Assembly: GCA_949361645.1 (NCBI GenBank)
Contig: OX442415.1
Span: 18,689,269 to 18,753,268, forward strand
DNA length: 64,000 nt
Source of the DNA: Spongilla lacustris
Lineage: Eukaryota > Porifera > Demospongiae > Spongillida > Spongillidae
Reading direction: 5' to 3'
Under the pieces are notes generated by a model. That model did not search any database, was not told the DNA's origin, and was given only the letters and a program-made list of their open reading frames with translations. How positions within the stretch are numbered: the first letter of the stretch is position 1; every line of letters starts with the position of its first letter. Positions 21,381 through 31,954 of this stretch are shown piece after piece. Made by a program: the position numbers and the translations under genes.

Positions 21381-24300
21381 GGAAAAAAATATTCGTCACA
21401 AAAAAAAAAAGTTAAGACTGTGCTTGTCTGCAACGGTTTTGTGCCGAGCTATCAACCAGAAAATAATCATCATGCACGTGACGTGGCATTACAAAATAAG
21501 TTCATACACAACAGTATATATACCCCCCGTTAGTGAGGATCGCCTGACTGAAAACGATCTGCACGGAGGCTTAATATATGACGTCCACAACGAGTAGTAG
21601 GTCGTATAGCTGGAAGAAATGCAGGCTAGTGGGTTGAAGATGCTCGTTGAGTGCATGGCCCTCAATAAAGTTCTTTCTGGAGGATAGCCTTATGTAATGC
21701 AAATCAGTTTCAAATCTAAGCGAAATGATACGAGAGCAGCTAGCCCATGCATGCCAAGAAGTGTGTTGGAGAATAAAAATATGTGGTTTTCCCCTATAAT
21801 GAAACCGAAGCCGGCTAAAAGTTACATTTTAGAATTTCGTCGTGTTTCATGACTGAACTGATTTCACCTGCGTGACGGTGTGAATCAAATTGTCTGGCTA
21901 CATGATGGCTATTGATTCAAATAGATTCTGATGTACAGTGTACCTATAACGTCATAATTGAAATCCTTGTATTAATGTGATTAATCTGGCATCAATCAAG
22001 CAAATTATAACGGTTACCTGATTTCATCAAGTGTGTATGCTGCGTTAGCTAACTATTAGCATTCTATTCATACTACACCATGCATTTACTTTGTAGCTGC
22101 TATACGAGTGTAACAAAATCACTCTTCGACACACACATTTGTAAAGGCTTATACTTTATGATTTCTGGAACGAAAAAAAGCGTAATAAGTGCTACCTGCA
22201 AAGAAAAACAGTATACGAGGACATATTATGTCATACTGGACAGTATACAAAGAAAAACAGTATATAAGGACTAAGGGCATTATGTTTGATTGATAAGCAA
22301 ACATACTTTTATCTCTTTTTACGTACTTTCTTCTTTTCTAAGTCTATACATGTATCCGCTTCATCGAAGGCCCATGATACCAGTTTATCTGAGCATTCTT
22401 AATAGCAATTTATTCTGTACATAATTAATTAAGCTACTGTTATATTTTATGATTTATTCTATATATACACATCATTACAAACAGCCATGTACAAAACTAC
22501 CCCCCTAGCAGGTCCATTGTTGTCCATCTTAGCTAAAATTGACCTTGCGAGGAAAGCACCATCGAACTAACAAGAGACTCAATCTGGAATTTAGCATGGC
22601 AGCCTTTGCAGAATTTCGTTGTGTGATCTAGTTTGTAATTGTAGTAAATGTATTTGCAGACAATACAATAACCCCTCTTTAACATTAAAATAAAATTCTA
22701 GCATAAGTCCATTTCCTCACTCACTGCATGCATGTTTTAAGATTTTCATGATGTAAAAAAAACCCCACTTGGGTCTACTGTACCCATCTTGGTTAGCCCA
22801 TGTATAACATTCATCACACCACAACCACAATGAAATGTGCAACTTTGTCATTGACATATAACTTTAGTGGGATGCACATTACTTTTAAAGTACATTGCAA
22901 TTAATTTTCAAATAGAAACTGAATCTAAACTAAAGAACCTGTATACATATGATGGCAGTTCATTTATTAAATTAGCAATGTGTATAATATGATAGTGATC
23001 AGTCTGAAGACATGCTTTTACTCGAGCAGCGTATATTTATGCACCTCATATACCGTATATGTCACTTTAATGTTATGTTATCTTACCTACCTAAGAGTTC
23101 TACAACCTGCATATTGCTTAACACCCCCATCCCATAGGCCATATGGCTATTATTTAACTGCTACTGGAAGGCTTTGTGTATGATCTCTATTCATTAATTT
23201 GTCTCTATTATAGTTGCAGCAATTTCATTATTCAAAGCCGGACAATGTTACATGCATTTTCTGATATCATTTCTTTGTAATTTAATCAAGACAATTGTCA
23301 TCTATGTCTATAGTAGCAATTGTTTTTGTGTTCCACAATTTGTTTTTGTTTTTTTTTAATCTTTAATCTTGTGTAAGTCTCTTCAATACATATTTCAATT
23401 GCTTGGTAATCCAACTAAGACACCTTTGAATATTTACATTGTAGAATGTTTAATATAATTTGGTTCTCAAGGTTGCGAATTTCTATATACAAGTAGTCCT
23501 TACGTTTTAATATTTTTGTAAGCTTTCTTGTATTTCCATACAAAATGGGAATGCCTTCAAATTCAGTGTTTATGTGACATTTTAAGGAATCTCTCTGTTA
23601 CATCATGCATCACACTTACTGCAGCGATTTAGTTGTGGGGGGACATGGGTTTTTGCATAACAGTAACATACTTAGCTGTAGAAGGTGATCCTGGGTATCT
23701 CAGCTGAATCTCTAGTTACATTCATAATGCTATGTACATGTACTTTACTCCACTGATCTTATCAATTCAATTTGATTTTGAGTATTTTCTCAGACTCTGC
23801 ACTTCCACTTGCAGAGAGAATTTAGCCATGATGCCTGAGCTTACACAACTTCATAACTTAGTCAGCCAATTTGATCAAAATCAAAACATCTTGAGTTGAG
23901 CAGCCATCTAATAGAAGAAGCTGGAAAAAAATAATACCACATCAAAACACCAAGGTACGTATCATGACTATCATCCTTGCGTTCTTCACGATATGATTTG
24001 TAGCGAAGTACACAATACAAAGTGATTATGTATTGGTAACCAATTTCAAGTGTAAAATGATGTCATAAAAGGTCAAATTCTAGCTCGTTAAACGTTCAAC
24101 ATGTAAAGCATGGCTGCATGCCCAAAACTATATTGGAGTTTTAGACAATGGTTTCACTCTTCTGAAACCAAACTTTTCAGCTTTCAACCTATAGAACACC
24201 AAATGTAATCAAAACTGATTCACTGAATAACGTGGATGAAACTTGTACATTAACGATATTATAAATGTTACTTTCTTTACTGATGAAGTTTGTGAGGCTA

Positions 24301-24768
24301 CATCATGTAATGCTATAAGACCTTGCAGAATAAAGTCAGATCGTCATAAATGTTTATAGACACAAGTATTTTTGGGAGCGTGCACTCCGCATATACGGGT
24401 TGGCCATCAGTGTATATGTATGACAGCGAAAATGAGCATTAAATCACATTTTGACGAACCATTAACACTGTGTTTAGTATATGTCGGTGGTGAATACAAA
24501 TGCATGTACTGGTATATACGCGTACGGCTCATTGTATCGTATAATATTTATAATACACATATCCCATAGCTATATCCTAAGCATCTACCGGCTAGTAATG
24601 GTTTTATATGCAATCGTTTTACATGCGCAAGCATCATGTATCTTTTTGCGTAGTATAAATAAACAACACCGGTTATTAAAAGGCTTTTTTAAAAAAAAAT
24701 TTCCCCTCAAAATGTTTGAAAACTCCAGATGGCTTCTCACTTCTCTATATGCGCACGGGACTCATACC
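21381..24768. other. 3.4-kb AT-rich intergenic region, no gene seen
   Basis: No frame above noise on either strand. Only small features are visible: a short repeat CAAAGAAAAACAGTATA (22200, 22250) and scattered TACATGTA words. The C receptor promoter would lie at its left edge, just above 21023. Confidence 0.45.
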
Positions 24769-24769
24769 A

Positions 24770-24832
24770 TTCAGTAATTTGGAAGACTGCTTTTGTATGT
24801 CCTGTCTTTAAAAAGGGTTCAAGCAAACAATC
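24770..24832 (+). pseudogene. Short fragment resembling a non-LTR retrotransposon RT
   Basis: The frame reads SVIWKTAFVCPVFKKGSSK, the W-K-x-A-x-V-x-P-x-FKKGS signature found near the start of LINE-type reverse transcriptase domains. The NYRPISL block that should follow is absent and the sequence diverges, so only a scrap remains. This is pattern recognition on about 19 residues. Confidence 0.4.
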
Positions 24833-24983
24833 AAGAAAACGGGCTTGTGCACGGCGCAGTCGCGTGAGACGGATCACAGACCCGGATTCCCCCCAGCTGC
24901 GGAGAAAGTGCTATAAAGAATCGATGATCGGATCTTATACCCATCCTGTATATTTATGTTAATCAGCAGAAGCATTAGTTAAC

Positions 24984-25262
24984 GTGCTTGAGCAGCATTT
25001 GTGTGCGGCGAGATTCCGTACCTTTACGGTGTCCGGCCTAGCTCGTGAAGCTAATTATAACTCGCTTTTAGCAACCAAAATAGCATTAAAGTGGGAAAAA
25101 CCACTAAGTGAAGGGACTGGATGGGTAAGGGCGACGTTGGCATTTGCTATACTAAGAGCTACATGCAAATCTGTGCATAAGAGGACTGAAGCAGAGTGAA
25201 ATGGAGAAGTGCACATGGATAATGGGCCTGGACTACCCACATCAGCTTATGAATAGAATGTG
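24984..25262 (+). pseudogene. 3'-terminal fragment of a transposon-type protein (copy 2)
   Basis: The plus frame gives LLATKIALKWEKPLSEGTGW followed by VRATLAFAILRAT, homologous to the minus-strand fragment at 1150-1335. After ILRAT a small insertion/deletion shifts the frame, and the LCIRGSR block is degraded (CKSVHKRTEAE). DNA identity with copy 1 continues to about 25260 (TCAGCTTATGAATAGAATG). This is a dispersed repeat with a decayed coding end; the family is not identified. Confidence 0.5.
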
Positions 25263-25397
25263 TATGTGCTATGATATGTGTGTGCATGTGCCTGAGTATG
25301 TTATTTAATTTATTCCTTTCAGTGTGGACTGGATTTTATGATTATCCTGTATTTTTGTAAATTCCCCATTGCAATAGATCTGATAAGTTGCACTACA

Positions 25398-25528
25398 GCA
25401 CTGCAAGTAGACTATGGTTATACGCACTAAGAAACCATGTATAACTTTGGTATAAGCGCACATAATTTGATTATGTGCGCTTATACCAAAGTTATACATT
25501 GTGTATAACCATAGTCTACTTGCAGTGC
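25398..25528. repeat. 131-bp hairpin with 3-nt loop
   Basis: A perfect 30-bp stem (25437-25466 with 25470-25499) flanks the loop TTG. Outside it the pairing continues as GCACTGCAAGTAGACTATGG with its complement ending at 25528, with an unpaired bulge on the left arm (about 25423-25436). It could be a minimal MITE or a transcribed long hairpin. Nothing in sequence alone decides. Confidence 0.85.
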
Positions 25529-25824
25529 AGGTTTGGGAGGATAGTTATGAAAAATAAATATGTGCATGGCTGCATGGTGCATTAAAAAAAAAAACCTTTC
25601 TGTACTGTTGTGATCATGATTTCCGTCTATTCCCGAACGTGCTTGTATAGCGCGATGGAACAAATTTGATGGGTTGTTCTACTTCGCGTTTTAAAACGTA
25701 GGTTTGACATCGCATATCGCGTGATTCGCGCGCGGTATGCTAGTTGTCAAATTCTCCCTGTCTAAGGGGTCGGGGGTTGATTATCGACGAGTTCACGCGA
25801 GTACGGGCATACTAGCCGCGGATG
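25529..25824. other. Intergenic, no gene seen
   Basis: Short gap between the hairpin and the next MITE. It is locally CpG-rich (TCGCATATCGCGTGATTCGC at 25708-25727), unlike the surrounding AT-rich DNA. Confidence 0.4.
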
Positions 25825-26391
25825 CATAGTTGCCAACCGTCCCGGAACGTCCGGGACAGACTTTTGTCAGTCCCGGATTTCGTACCGTTGTCGCCGGAAG
25901 GGTCCCGGATGGCCCATTGTCCCGGAATTCTAACGCGTAGTTGGTGCCACGCTAAGATCGGGACACGCCAACTAGATCCGTACAGCCATGCACACACCCA
26001 GTTCGTTAGGCCACTCTTCTGCGATGAAATCTCCATTAGCGCTTGCATAGCGGTGGTTCCCTAGCTCGGGTAAATGTACGATCACGCAGCCCCGCCCTAG
26101 TATCTGGAGCGAGAGTCGTGCGGGTCAGGTAATGGGAGGGGAGGGGCTATGCAATGAATGGCATAACGTTGGCCGGCCATGGATAGGGTAGCAGCTGTTA
26201 GCGTGGGGGCTGCACGAGACTAGTACATTATTAATCGACATACTGTTGCTCAGTATTAAAATGCAATAAAGTGCCACACTAACAAATTTGTTTTTTAATA
26301 TTGATTTCATGCTACATCACGGCGGGCGAAATGTTGTGAATAAAAGTGGGTGTGGTATGGGTGGTTCTGGTCCCGGAATTTGGCAACTTAT
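25825..26391. mobile_element. Non-autonomous hAT-like element, 567 bp
   Basis: The left end CATAGTTGCCAACCGTCCCG is matched by the inverted right end GTCCCGGAATTTGGCAACTTAT. GCGGATG flanks both sides (25818-25824 and 26392-26398), a 7-bp duplication that becomes 8 bp with one mismatch. The interior has several TCCCGGA words and no transposase. The duplication length and short terminal inverted repeats favour hAT. Confidence 0.65.
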
Positions 26392-26649
26392 GCGGATGAA
26401 GCCAACAACTAGCTGTCACAGTGGCGTAGGAAAAGGGACACCTGTCCCCCACTTATACTACAGTGTATCTATGCATAACTATTTTATTTTTATTAAAAAC
26501 CAAGCGAAACCTACCTTTTGCTCAGCCGGAATGCTTCGATGTATTATTCACGAATTGGAATTATCTACCTAAATTATTAATAAGTGTGTTACCTTACGCC
26601 ATTGCAACTGTTTTTTTAAAAGTGTGAATCTGATGACCATCAAAGTTTG

Positions 26650-26659
26650 CCCCCCCCCC

Positions 26660-26690
<31 letters not shown>

Positions 26691-26695
26691 ACACT
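26650..26695. repeat. Poly-C running into (CA)n microsatellite
   Basis: A C run of about 26 bases followed by CACACA. This is the reverse-complement form of the GT/G compound repeats at 821-896 and 63707-63742. Confidence 0.95.
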
Positions 26696-26987
26696 TTTCC
26701 TATACGCGTATATGCAGTAACATGAGTACGGGTCGATTGGCGATTGCATGACGTCCCCCTTCTAGCTCCGTTTTGTATTGTAAAATCCCGTACGCGGTAC
26801 CGGTGTATCGGTGAAGTAGGTCTGGAGCCGAGGGGAATAACTTTGATCTGTGGCTTGCCAAGTTGTGTGGGTGAGAGAATCGTAGCTGTAAACTGAAAAC
26901 AGAGATTCTTCATCTTGCCAAAGCAGACTAGAGGTGGGTATACTATACCATGCGAGATATATAGCAGTCACAGGGAAAAGTTAAAAA

Positions 26988-27258
26988 TGTCCAGCCTCCA
27001 TGGATTTTTAGGCTGGTTTTTATGGTGCAAATAGCCATCCTGGGATTGAGCGTCCAGAGTTGGAATAGATATGGAACAAAAACCATGTTGAGGTAATCAT
27101 ACTTCATGTAACATGGGTAGAACAACATGCATGGATTTATTTACACTAGGCCTATTCCCACCCTGGACGTTCAATCCCAGGATGGTTTTCGCGCTATTAG
27201 GATGGGTTTTTGTTAAAAACGAGCCTAAAAAACTAGCCAAATAATCCAGGCTGGACGT
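26988..27258. repeat. Foldback repeat, copy 2 (related to 531-790)
   Basis: The left arm has CCATCCTGGGATTGAGCGTC (27038) and the right arm its inverse (GACGTTCAATCCCAGGATGG, 27167). The outer ends CCAGCCT (26991) and AGGCTGGACG (27248) also pair. The same arms in the same order occur at 531-790. No coding capacity. Confidence 0.7.
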
Positions 27259-27727
27259 TTATAACTTTTTCCTGTGATCATGAGTGCTAGTGTCACTATT
27301 TTGTATTAAAATTTATAAAGCAAGTTTGCTGGTTGCGCTTGAAACGAGCTTGGACAGCACAGGGAGAGCCGGTGCATGAGCATCACGTGCGTAATTTAGA
27401 CTTGCCGTGAACCTTTAACACTTGGAATTCGAACTTAATTAAAAGTAGTAAAATGGACCACCATTGGGGGAAGCTGAACCAGCGGGTTTACCACCAGCAC
27501 GCTGGCACTTTACTTCTTGCGTACCCTATGGCTCTTGTAGCTGACTTGAAGCACATTTGAATTTCCTACTACATTGATACTATTAATTGGCTGTTTTGAG
27601 TAGTAGGCGTCGATCCAGCACTGGCTCCTTCACACACTATGCTTAGCTATATGTGTTTACAATGACATAAACATAAGGTTAACATCATACATATGCATTC
27701 CAGTGACACTCCAGTGACATTCCAATG

Positions 27728-27804
27728 ACTTACTCTCTGCATATACTGTAAGCAATGTTTGTGGTTACACACTTACAGTGTGACATCATATGCAGAGAGT
27801 AAGT
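27728..27804. repeat. 77-bp hairpin
   Basis: ACTTACTCTCTGCATAT (27728) pairs with ATATGCAGAGAGTAAGT (27788), with a second inner pairing CTGTAAG/CTTACAG. Unrelated to the hairpin at 25398. Confidence 0.7.
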
Positions 27805-27880
27805 GAGGGAGATGGCTGCCCTGGTGTTGAGAGGTGTGGCCATTTTATTTGGCAGGTGGCCAGCTGCATGTATGTGCTGG

Positions 27881-27988
27881 CAGGGAAGGAGCCCCTCCCC
27901 CTTGATGTTGGTGAGGCAGGGAAGGAGCCCCTCCCCCTTGATGTTGGTGAGGGAGGGAAGGAGCCCCTCCCCCTTGATGTACACTTGG
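27881..27988. repeat. 36-bp tandem repeat, three copies
   Basis: The unit starts CAGGGAAGGAGCCCCTCCCC and recurs at 27881, 27917 and 27953. As 36 is a multiple of three, both strands show 12-residue peptide repeats, but there is no surrounding coding sequence. Confidence 0.9.
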
Positions 27989-28034
27989 CATGGGAAGCAC
28001 TACCTAGGAGCTGGCTGGGATCGTAGCAGTCCTC

Positions 28035-28260
28035 CTACAGGTGTGTGTGATGTGTGTATGTGACATGTGTGGTGTGTGAGTATGTGTACGATGTGTGTGG
28101 TGTGTGGTGTGTGTGTGTGTGGTTAGTGGTTTGTATGTATGTGTGTGTGAGTGTGTACATGTGTATGTGTGTATGCGACATGTGTGGTATGTATGATGTG
28201 TGATGTGTGTTTGGTGTGTGGTGTGTGTGTTTGTGTGCATGTGTGTGGTGTGTATGTGAC
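28035..28260. repeat. TG-rich low-complexity repeat
   Basis: Irregular GTGTGTATGTG/GTGTGTGGTG units with GATGTGTG variants. Frames across it (His-Thr rich on minus) are artefacts. Confidence 0.9.
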
Positions 28261-28678
28261 TTTCAAACTGTTAAAATACATTGTCTAACTAATTTACAAA
28301 ATAAAATAAGGTTACTGAGGGCACGTATAGAGTACATTATATCAGATCCCCTACACCTTTCCCATAATAACCTTACACCCACCATGCACTGATGTACAGT
28401 GTATATGGAAATGCTATGTGAATATACATTCATATTTCCGGAATTTCCCGCCCAGGTGTACACCCTAGTCCCCAGTCTTCAGCCTTGCATATCTGCCTAG
28501 GTGAAGCCCTGTATGGATGTGTGGACTACCTTCTCTCCCTTTAGATGCCCTCTGGGAACTTCCCTGGTTCCCTGGAGTCAGCCAGAACTGACAAGCTGGT
28601 GCACTGGTGTCATCCATACGTTTGCCCAGGGTATATTGAACTATGGGTATGGGTTTAAAGTGTACATGTACATCCATG

Positions 28679-28747
28679 CAGGGGTTAAGGTGTACATTAT
28701 ATAGTATCCAGGGGTTAATGTGTTCATTATAGAGTATTCAGGGGTTA
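28679..28747. repeat. 30-bp tandem repeat, 2.3 copies
   Basis: CAGGGGTTA occurs at 28679, 28709 and 28739, with TxTACATTATAxAGTATC-like filling between them. Confidence 0.8.
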
Positions 28748-29714
28748 CATGTACATGTGCATGTATCAGCACATAAGAATAAGTTTTTAAAAGCCTTAGG
28801 AGTTATGTGTAGTGAGTGGGGTTAAATGTATGGAAGCTGGTTATGAAAGCTGACAATGTGATTTACTTATGAGACAATGTCAGCGCATATTTATTGAAGT
28901 AATCCACTACGCCTATACATGTGTTGACACATGGGTTCTATTCTGTAAACAGGTTTAGCTGGAACAGCCTTCTTCTACACTGACATAACCCACGACCCAT
29001 CAAATGCCTTCTATACCCAGCCTTGGAGCTGCCCTCCAATAAAAGCACATCATGAGCGACAAGTAGGTGGAACAGAAAACACGTGACATACTTAGCTGCC
29101 TCGTGTTGTATAGTCACTGTGCTATTCAGTACCTGTGGTGTAAGGAACCATACACATGCTAAATGTGTATTAGTGTGTTTGAGCTGAATGCAATCGTGAT
29201 AGTCTGTAAACTGATGTACACACACTGGAAATGGTGAAGCTTACTTACACAATGGTAGTGTATTAAACCTCCTGTGAACAGAAGTAACCACAATGGGACA
29301 CTTGACCTTCAAGGTAGTGGCCATTGACAGAGGCCAACAGACAGTCCAAAATTATCTGTGCTTGCTAATTTAGTTTTTAATTGTTTGTGTTAATGTATTT
29401 CAATAAGATGCTACTCAAGTAAGTAAAAAACATTTATTTCTGAGAACGTTGGTGCGTGGTACATGGTCTATATAGGATATGAAGGCAATGGTAGTGTGAA
29501 AAGGAAGGGAACAAGGGTCTAATAATAGGGATAGTTCTATGTTTAGCACACAAATAATAGACACCCACCATTGCCTTCACATCCTATATACCACCCAACC
29601 TTTTCATATTTTGTTAAATATAGTCTCTCCCCCCCCCCCCCCCCCCCCCCCAATGTTGCCTGTTAGTCCCCTCCACCAATACTCTCTATTAGTGCCCCCC
29701 TCCATCAACACTAC
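28748..29714. other. No identified gene; one exon-like segment
   Basis: At 28954-29056 an open plus-strand stretch (containing AFFYTDITHDPSNAFYTQPW) follows a TAAACAG acceptor-like site and precedes CAAGTAGGT, a donor-like site. I do not recognise the protein. Remaining frames are noise. Confidence 0.25.
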
Positions 29715-29932
29715 CTATTGGCCTCCCCAGTTGTGCAGAAGGGCATGGGAGACTTGCTCTGGCCATGGTCACTGTCATCAAGGCACACCTCATACAAGGC
29801 AGAGTCTATCCTGCTCAGAGCACTGGCGTTGCTAGGGCCTGCTATCAGCTGTTCTCTGGCCTCTGCCCACCTGTTCCTCACCAGGGAAGTAAGGTAATGT
29901 ATATATAATAGACCCCCCCCCCCGTGTAAGGC
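29715..29932 (-). CDS. Exon resembling carnitine/choline acyltransferase (partial gene)
   Basis: Minus-strand reading from a pyrimidine-rich CTCCTCCCCAG acceptor (around 29932) contains LTSLVRNRWAEAREQL and then SRIDSALYEVCLDDS, ending GEANR at a GTAGTG donor (29711-29714). In carnitine palmitoyl- and acetyltransferases the order LT-(x)-RxxWA-xxR, then SL-xxI-xxA-xxxVxLD, then GxxNRWFDKS is conserved, and this exon fits the piece just before NRWFDKS. These enzymes move acyl groups onto carnitine for mitochondrial or peroxisomal import. Neighbouring exons were not recognised, and a poly-G run (29912-29923) sits near the 5' edge, so a pseudogene fragment is possible. Confidence 0.5.
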
Positions 29933-31328
29933 CTGGGGAGGAGAAGAGACCTGTGTACATGTAGGGGTGTGAGGTGTAATCAACATTCAAAAAAAGAGGT
30001 CAGGCTGTAGTACAAAGATGATTCATGGCTTCAGTCAGCAGTTTCTCATCTACAGGTGCATGTATAGAGGAGGAGCTATCCATTGATACTCAATGGCTGC
30101 AAAGGTTTAATCACAATTTAGATCTACATGGGTACATGTACCAAAGATCAGCCACATACCCTGTACACAACCACCAGAATTATACCAGGTCGTGTGACAC
30201 CCTCTCCCAAATCACCACATGGACAAGTGAGAGGAGAAAGGGATGGAGGGGGAGAGGGAGGGAGGGAGGGGGAGGGTAAAATGGGAAGCTAAAGGAGAGG
30301 AGGCAGCTGATGGTTCCCTTGTGGTTTTTGTTTGATAATCTCAGATTCATTGATGATCAATGATTGTGGATGAGAAGGTTGTCAGTGAGGTTTAATTTGA
30401 CAGACATGACCTAGCCATTCTTCCAAACTACAGCAGCACCCCCTCCATGTCACCTCTCTTCTTGGATGTTTAATTTATAGTACGAACTGAATCAATATGT
30501 ACATGTATGAACGATTGTGCATATTTACCATACAATTATGTATCATTGCGCTCAGCAGATTTTGCTAAAGCCAGTACATTTTCATAATTTAATTCTTAAT
30601 AAATGACTAACACGCCTCCATGTACAGCATGCAGCAGCCACATACTCATGACTTTAGTTATGTGGCAGGTATGCAGACCTCAGCTGACCATTAGGTTCCA
30701 CTGATATGGAATGTTAACAAATTATTATAACAGATGATGCCATTGTAATTATAAATACGCAGCCAAATAATTTCATAACACTGATGAACAATGCAATTTT
30801 TTGGCTGTATAAGTATATATACATGTGCAAACATTAAGTGCACACACATTGACACAATTTTGATCACATACACATACACACAGACATACACAAATATCTC
30901 AGTATGCATGTAAGTTCTGGTAGCCCAGCTCCATCATCGAATCCTGTCCTGCTGGTTTGGGATCCTCGTAGCAGACATACGCGTACACTGGTGGCCCTCA
31001 GAAGGCAGTGTCCATACTGCAACTTCAGAACATGTTCTCCCCCCCCCCCCCCCCCCCCCCCCCCCTGCCCTCACCACCCCATTTTTCAGCATGTTTGTCA
31101 GCAAGGTGTTTATGGAACTTTGGCCAAAACAACTGTGGTGTACATGTGAATGAAACATGCTTCTGTTTGATCTTTTAAGCGGCACAACCATCTGAGACCG
31201 CCATATGTTCTAATATACTACTCAGATCTGCTACCAGAGAACATGGGCGCCCCCAGAGAGGGGGCGGGAGCGGGCCAGGATATGGTAAGGGGACACCATT
31301 TCACAGCCAAATACAACTACAGGGGGAA

Positions 31329-31361
<33 letters not shown>

Positions 31362-31690
31362 ATCATAAAATATAAATTTATTGTGACATTGGGTGTGGTA
31401 CAGGATGCAATCGGTGACCTAGCATCTCTTGTGTGCAAGGAGGTGATATACCTGAACCAACCATATGCATCTTCTCCATGTGCATCCCCGAGGGGAGGGG
31501 GGTCCCCCCCCCCCCCCACGGCCGACAGTAGACACCACCCAGGCGACGAACAAAGACACTACACAAATGCTACACACACCGCTATACTGGGGACTCAAGG
31601 CACGGGTACAGATCGAGAAATGATTTTTTTTTTTTACATTCTAACGACTCGAGATTCTATAAACTGCCCCTTCAAAACGAAATGCCGCCT
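29933..31690. other. No identified gene; homopolymer-rich
   Basis: Contains a purine-rich tract (30230-30300), poly-C at 31041-31065, poly-G at 31329-31362 and poly-C at 31507-31517. A minus-strand frame at 30000-30075 (HAPVDEKLLTEAMNHLCTT) looks coding but is not recognised. Proline- and glycine-rich frames here come from the homopolymers. Confidence 0.3.
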
Positions 31691-31697
31691 TTGGTAC

Positions 31698-31708
31698 GCG
31701 CATGCGCA
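31698..31708. promoter_or_regulatory. NRF1-like palindromic site in a promoter-like segment
   Basis: GCGCATGCGCA matches the NRF1 consensus (TGCGCATGCGCA, one strand) in a locally CpG-containing stretch. It lies between the minus-strand acyltransferase-like exon and the candidate plus-strand first exon at 31929. This would suit a bidirectional promoter, but position and motif are the only evidence. Confidence 0.35.
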
Positions 31709-31928
31709 GTTATCGTGTGTTACTGAAAAAAAAAATAGCAGCAAACTTTTCGTGCTCAGAAAAACTGTCATGTGTTATGGCTGCTCTCGTCGTTCCTGTA
31801 CAACCTGTAGGTGGCACACGTACAGCTGTGTGTGTTTATTGTATGTATGTCTAGCCAGTATATTTATCCACACGCAACTTCTACTACCACCGCGACCTAC
31901 AACTCCTCGTGTGCGCGCTTCAGGCGCC

Positions 31929-31954
31929 ATGACGGGTACACTGTGCCTTGGCAG
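31929..31954 (+). CDS. Candidate first coding exon (8 codons plus 2 nt)
   Basis: ATGACGGGTACACTGTGCCT starts a short frame (MTGTLCLG) that runs to a strong donor, GCAG|GTAAGG, at 31955, downstream of the promoter-like segment. The product is unknown and the downstream exons are not established. Start-plus-donor is the only support. Confidence 0.25.
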
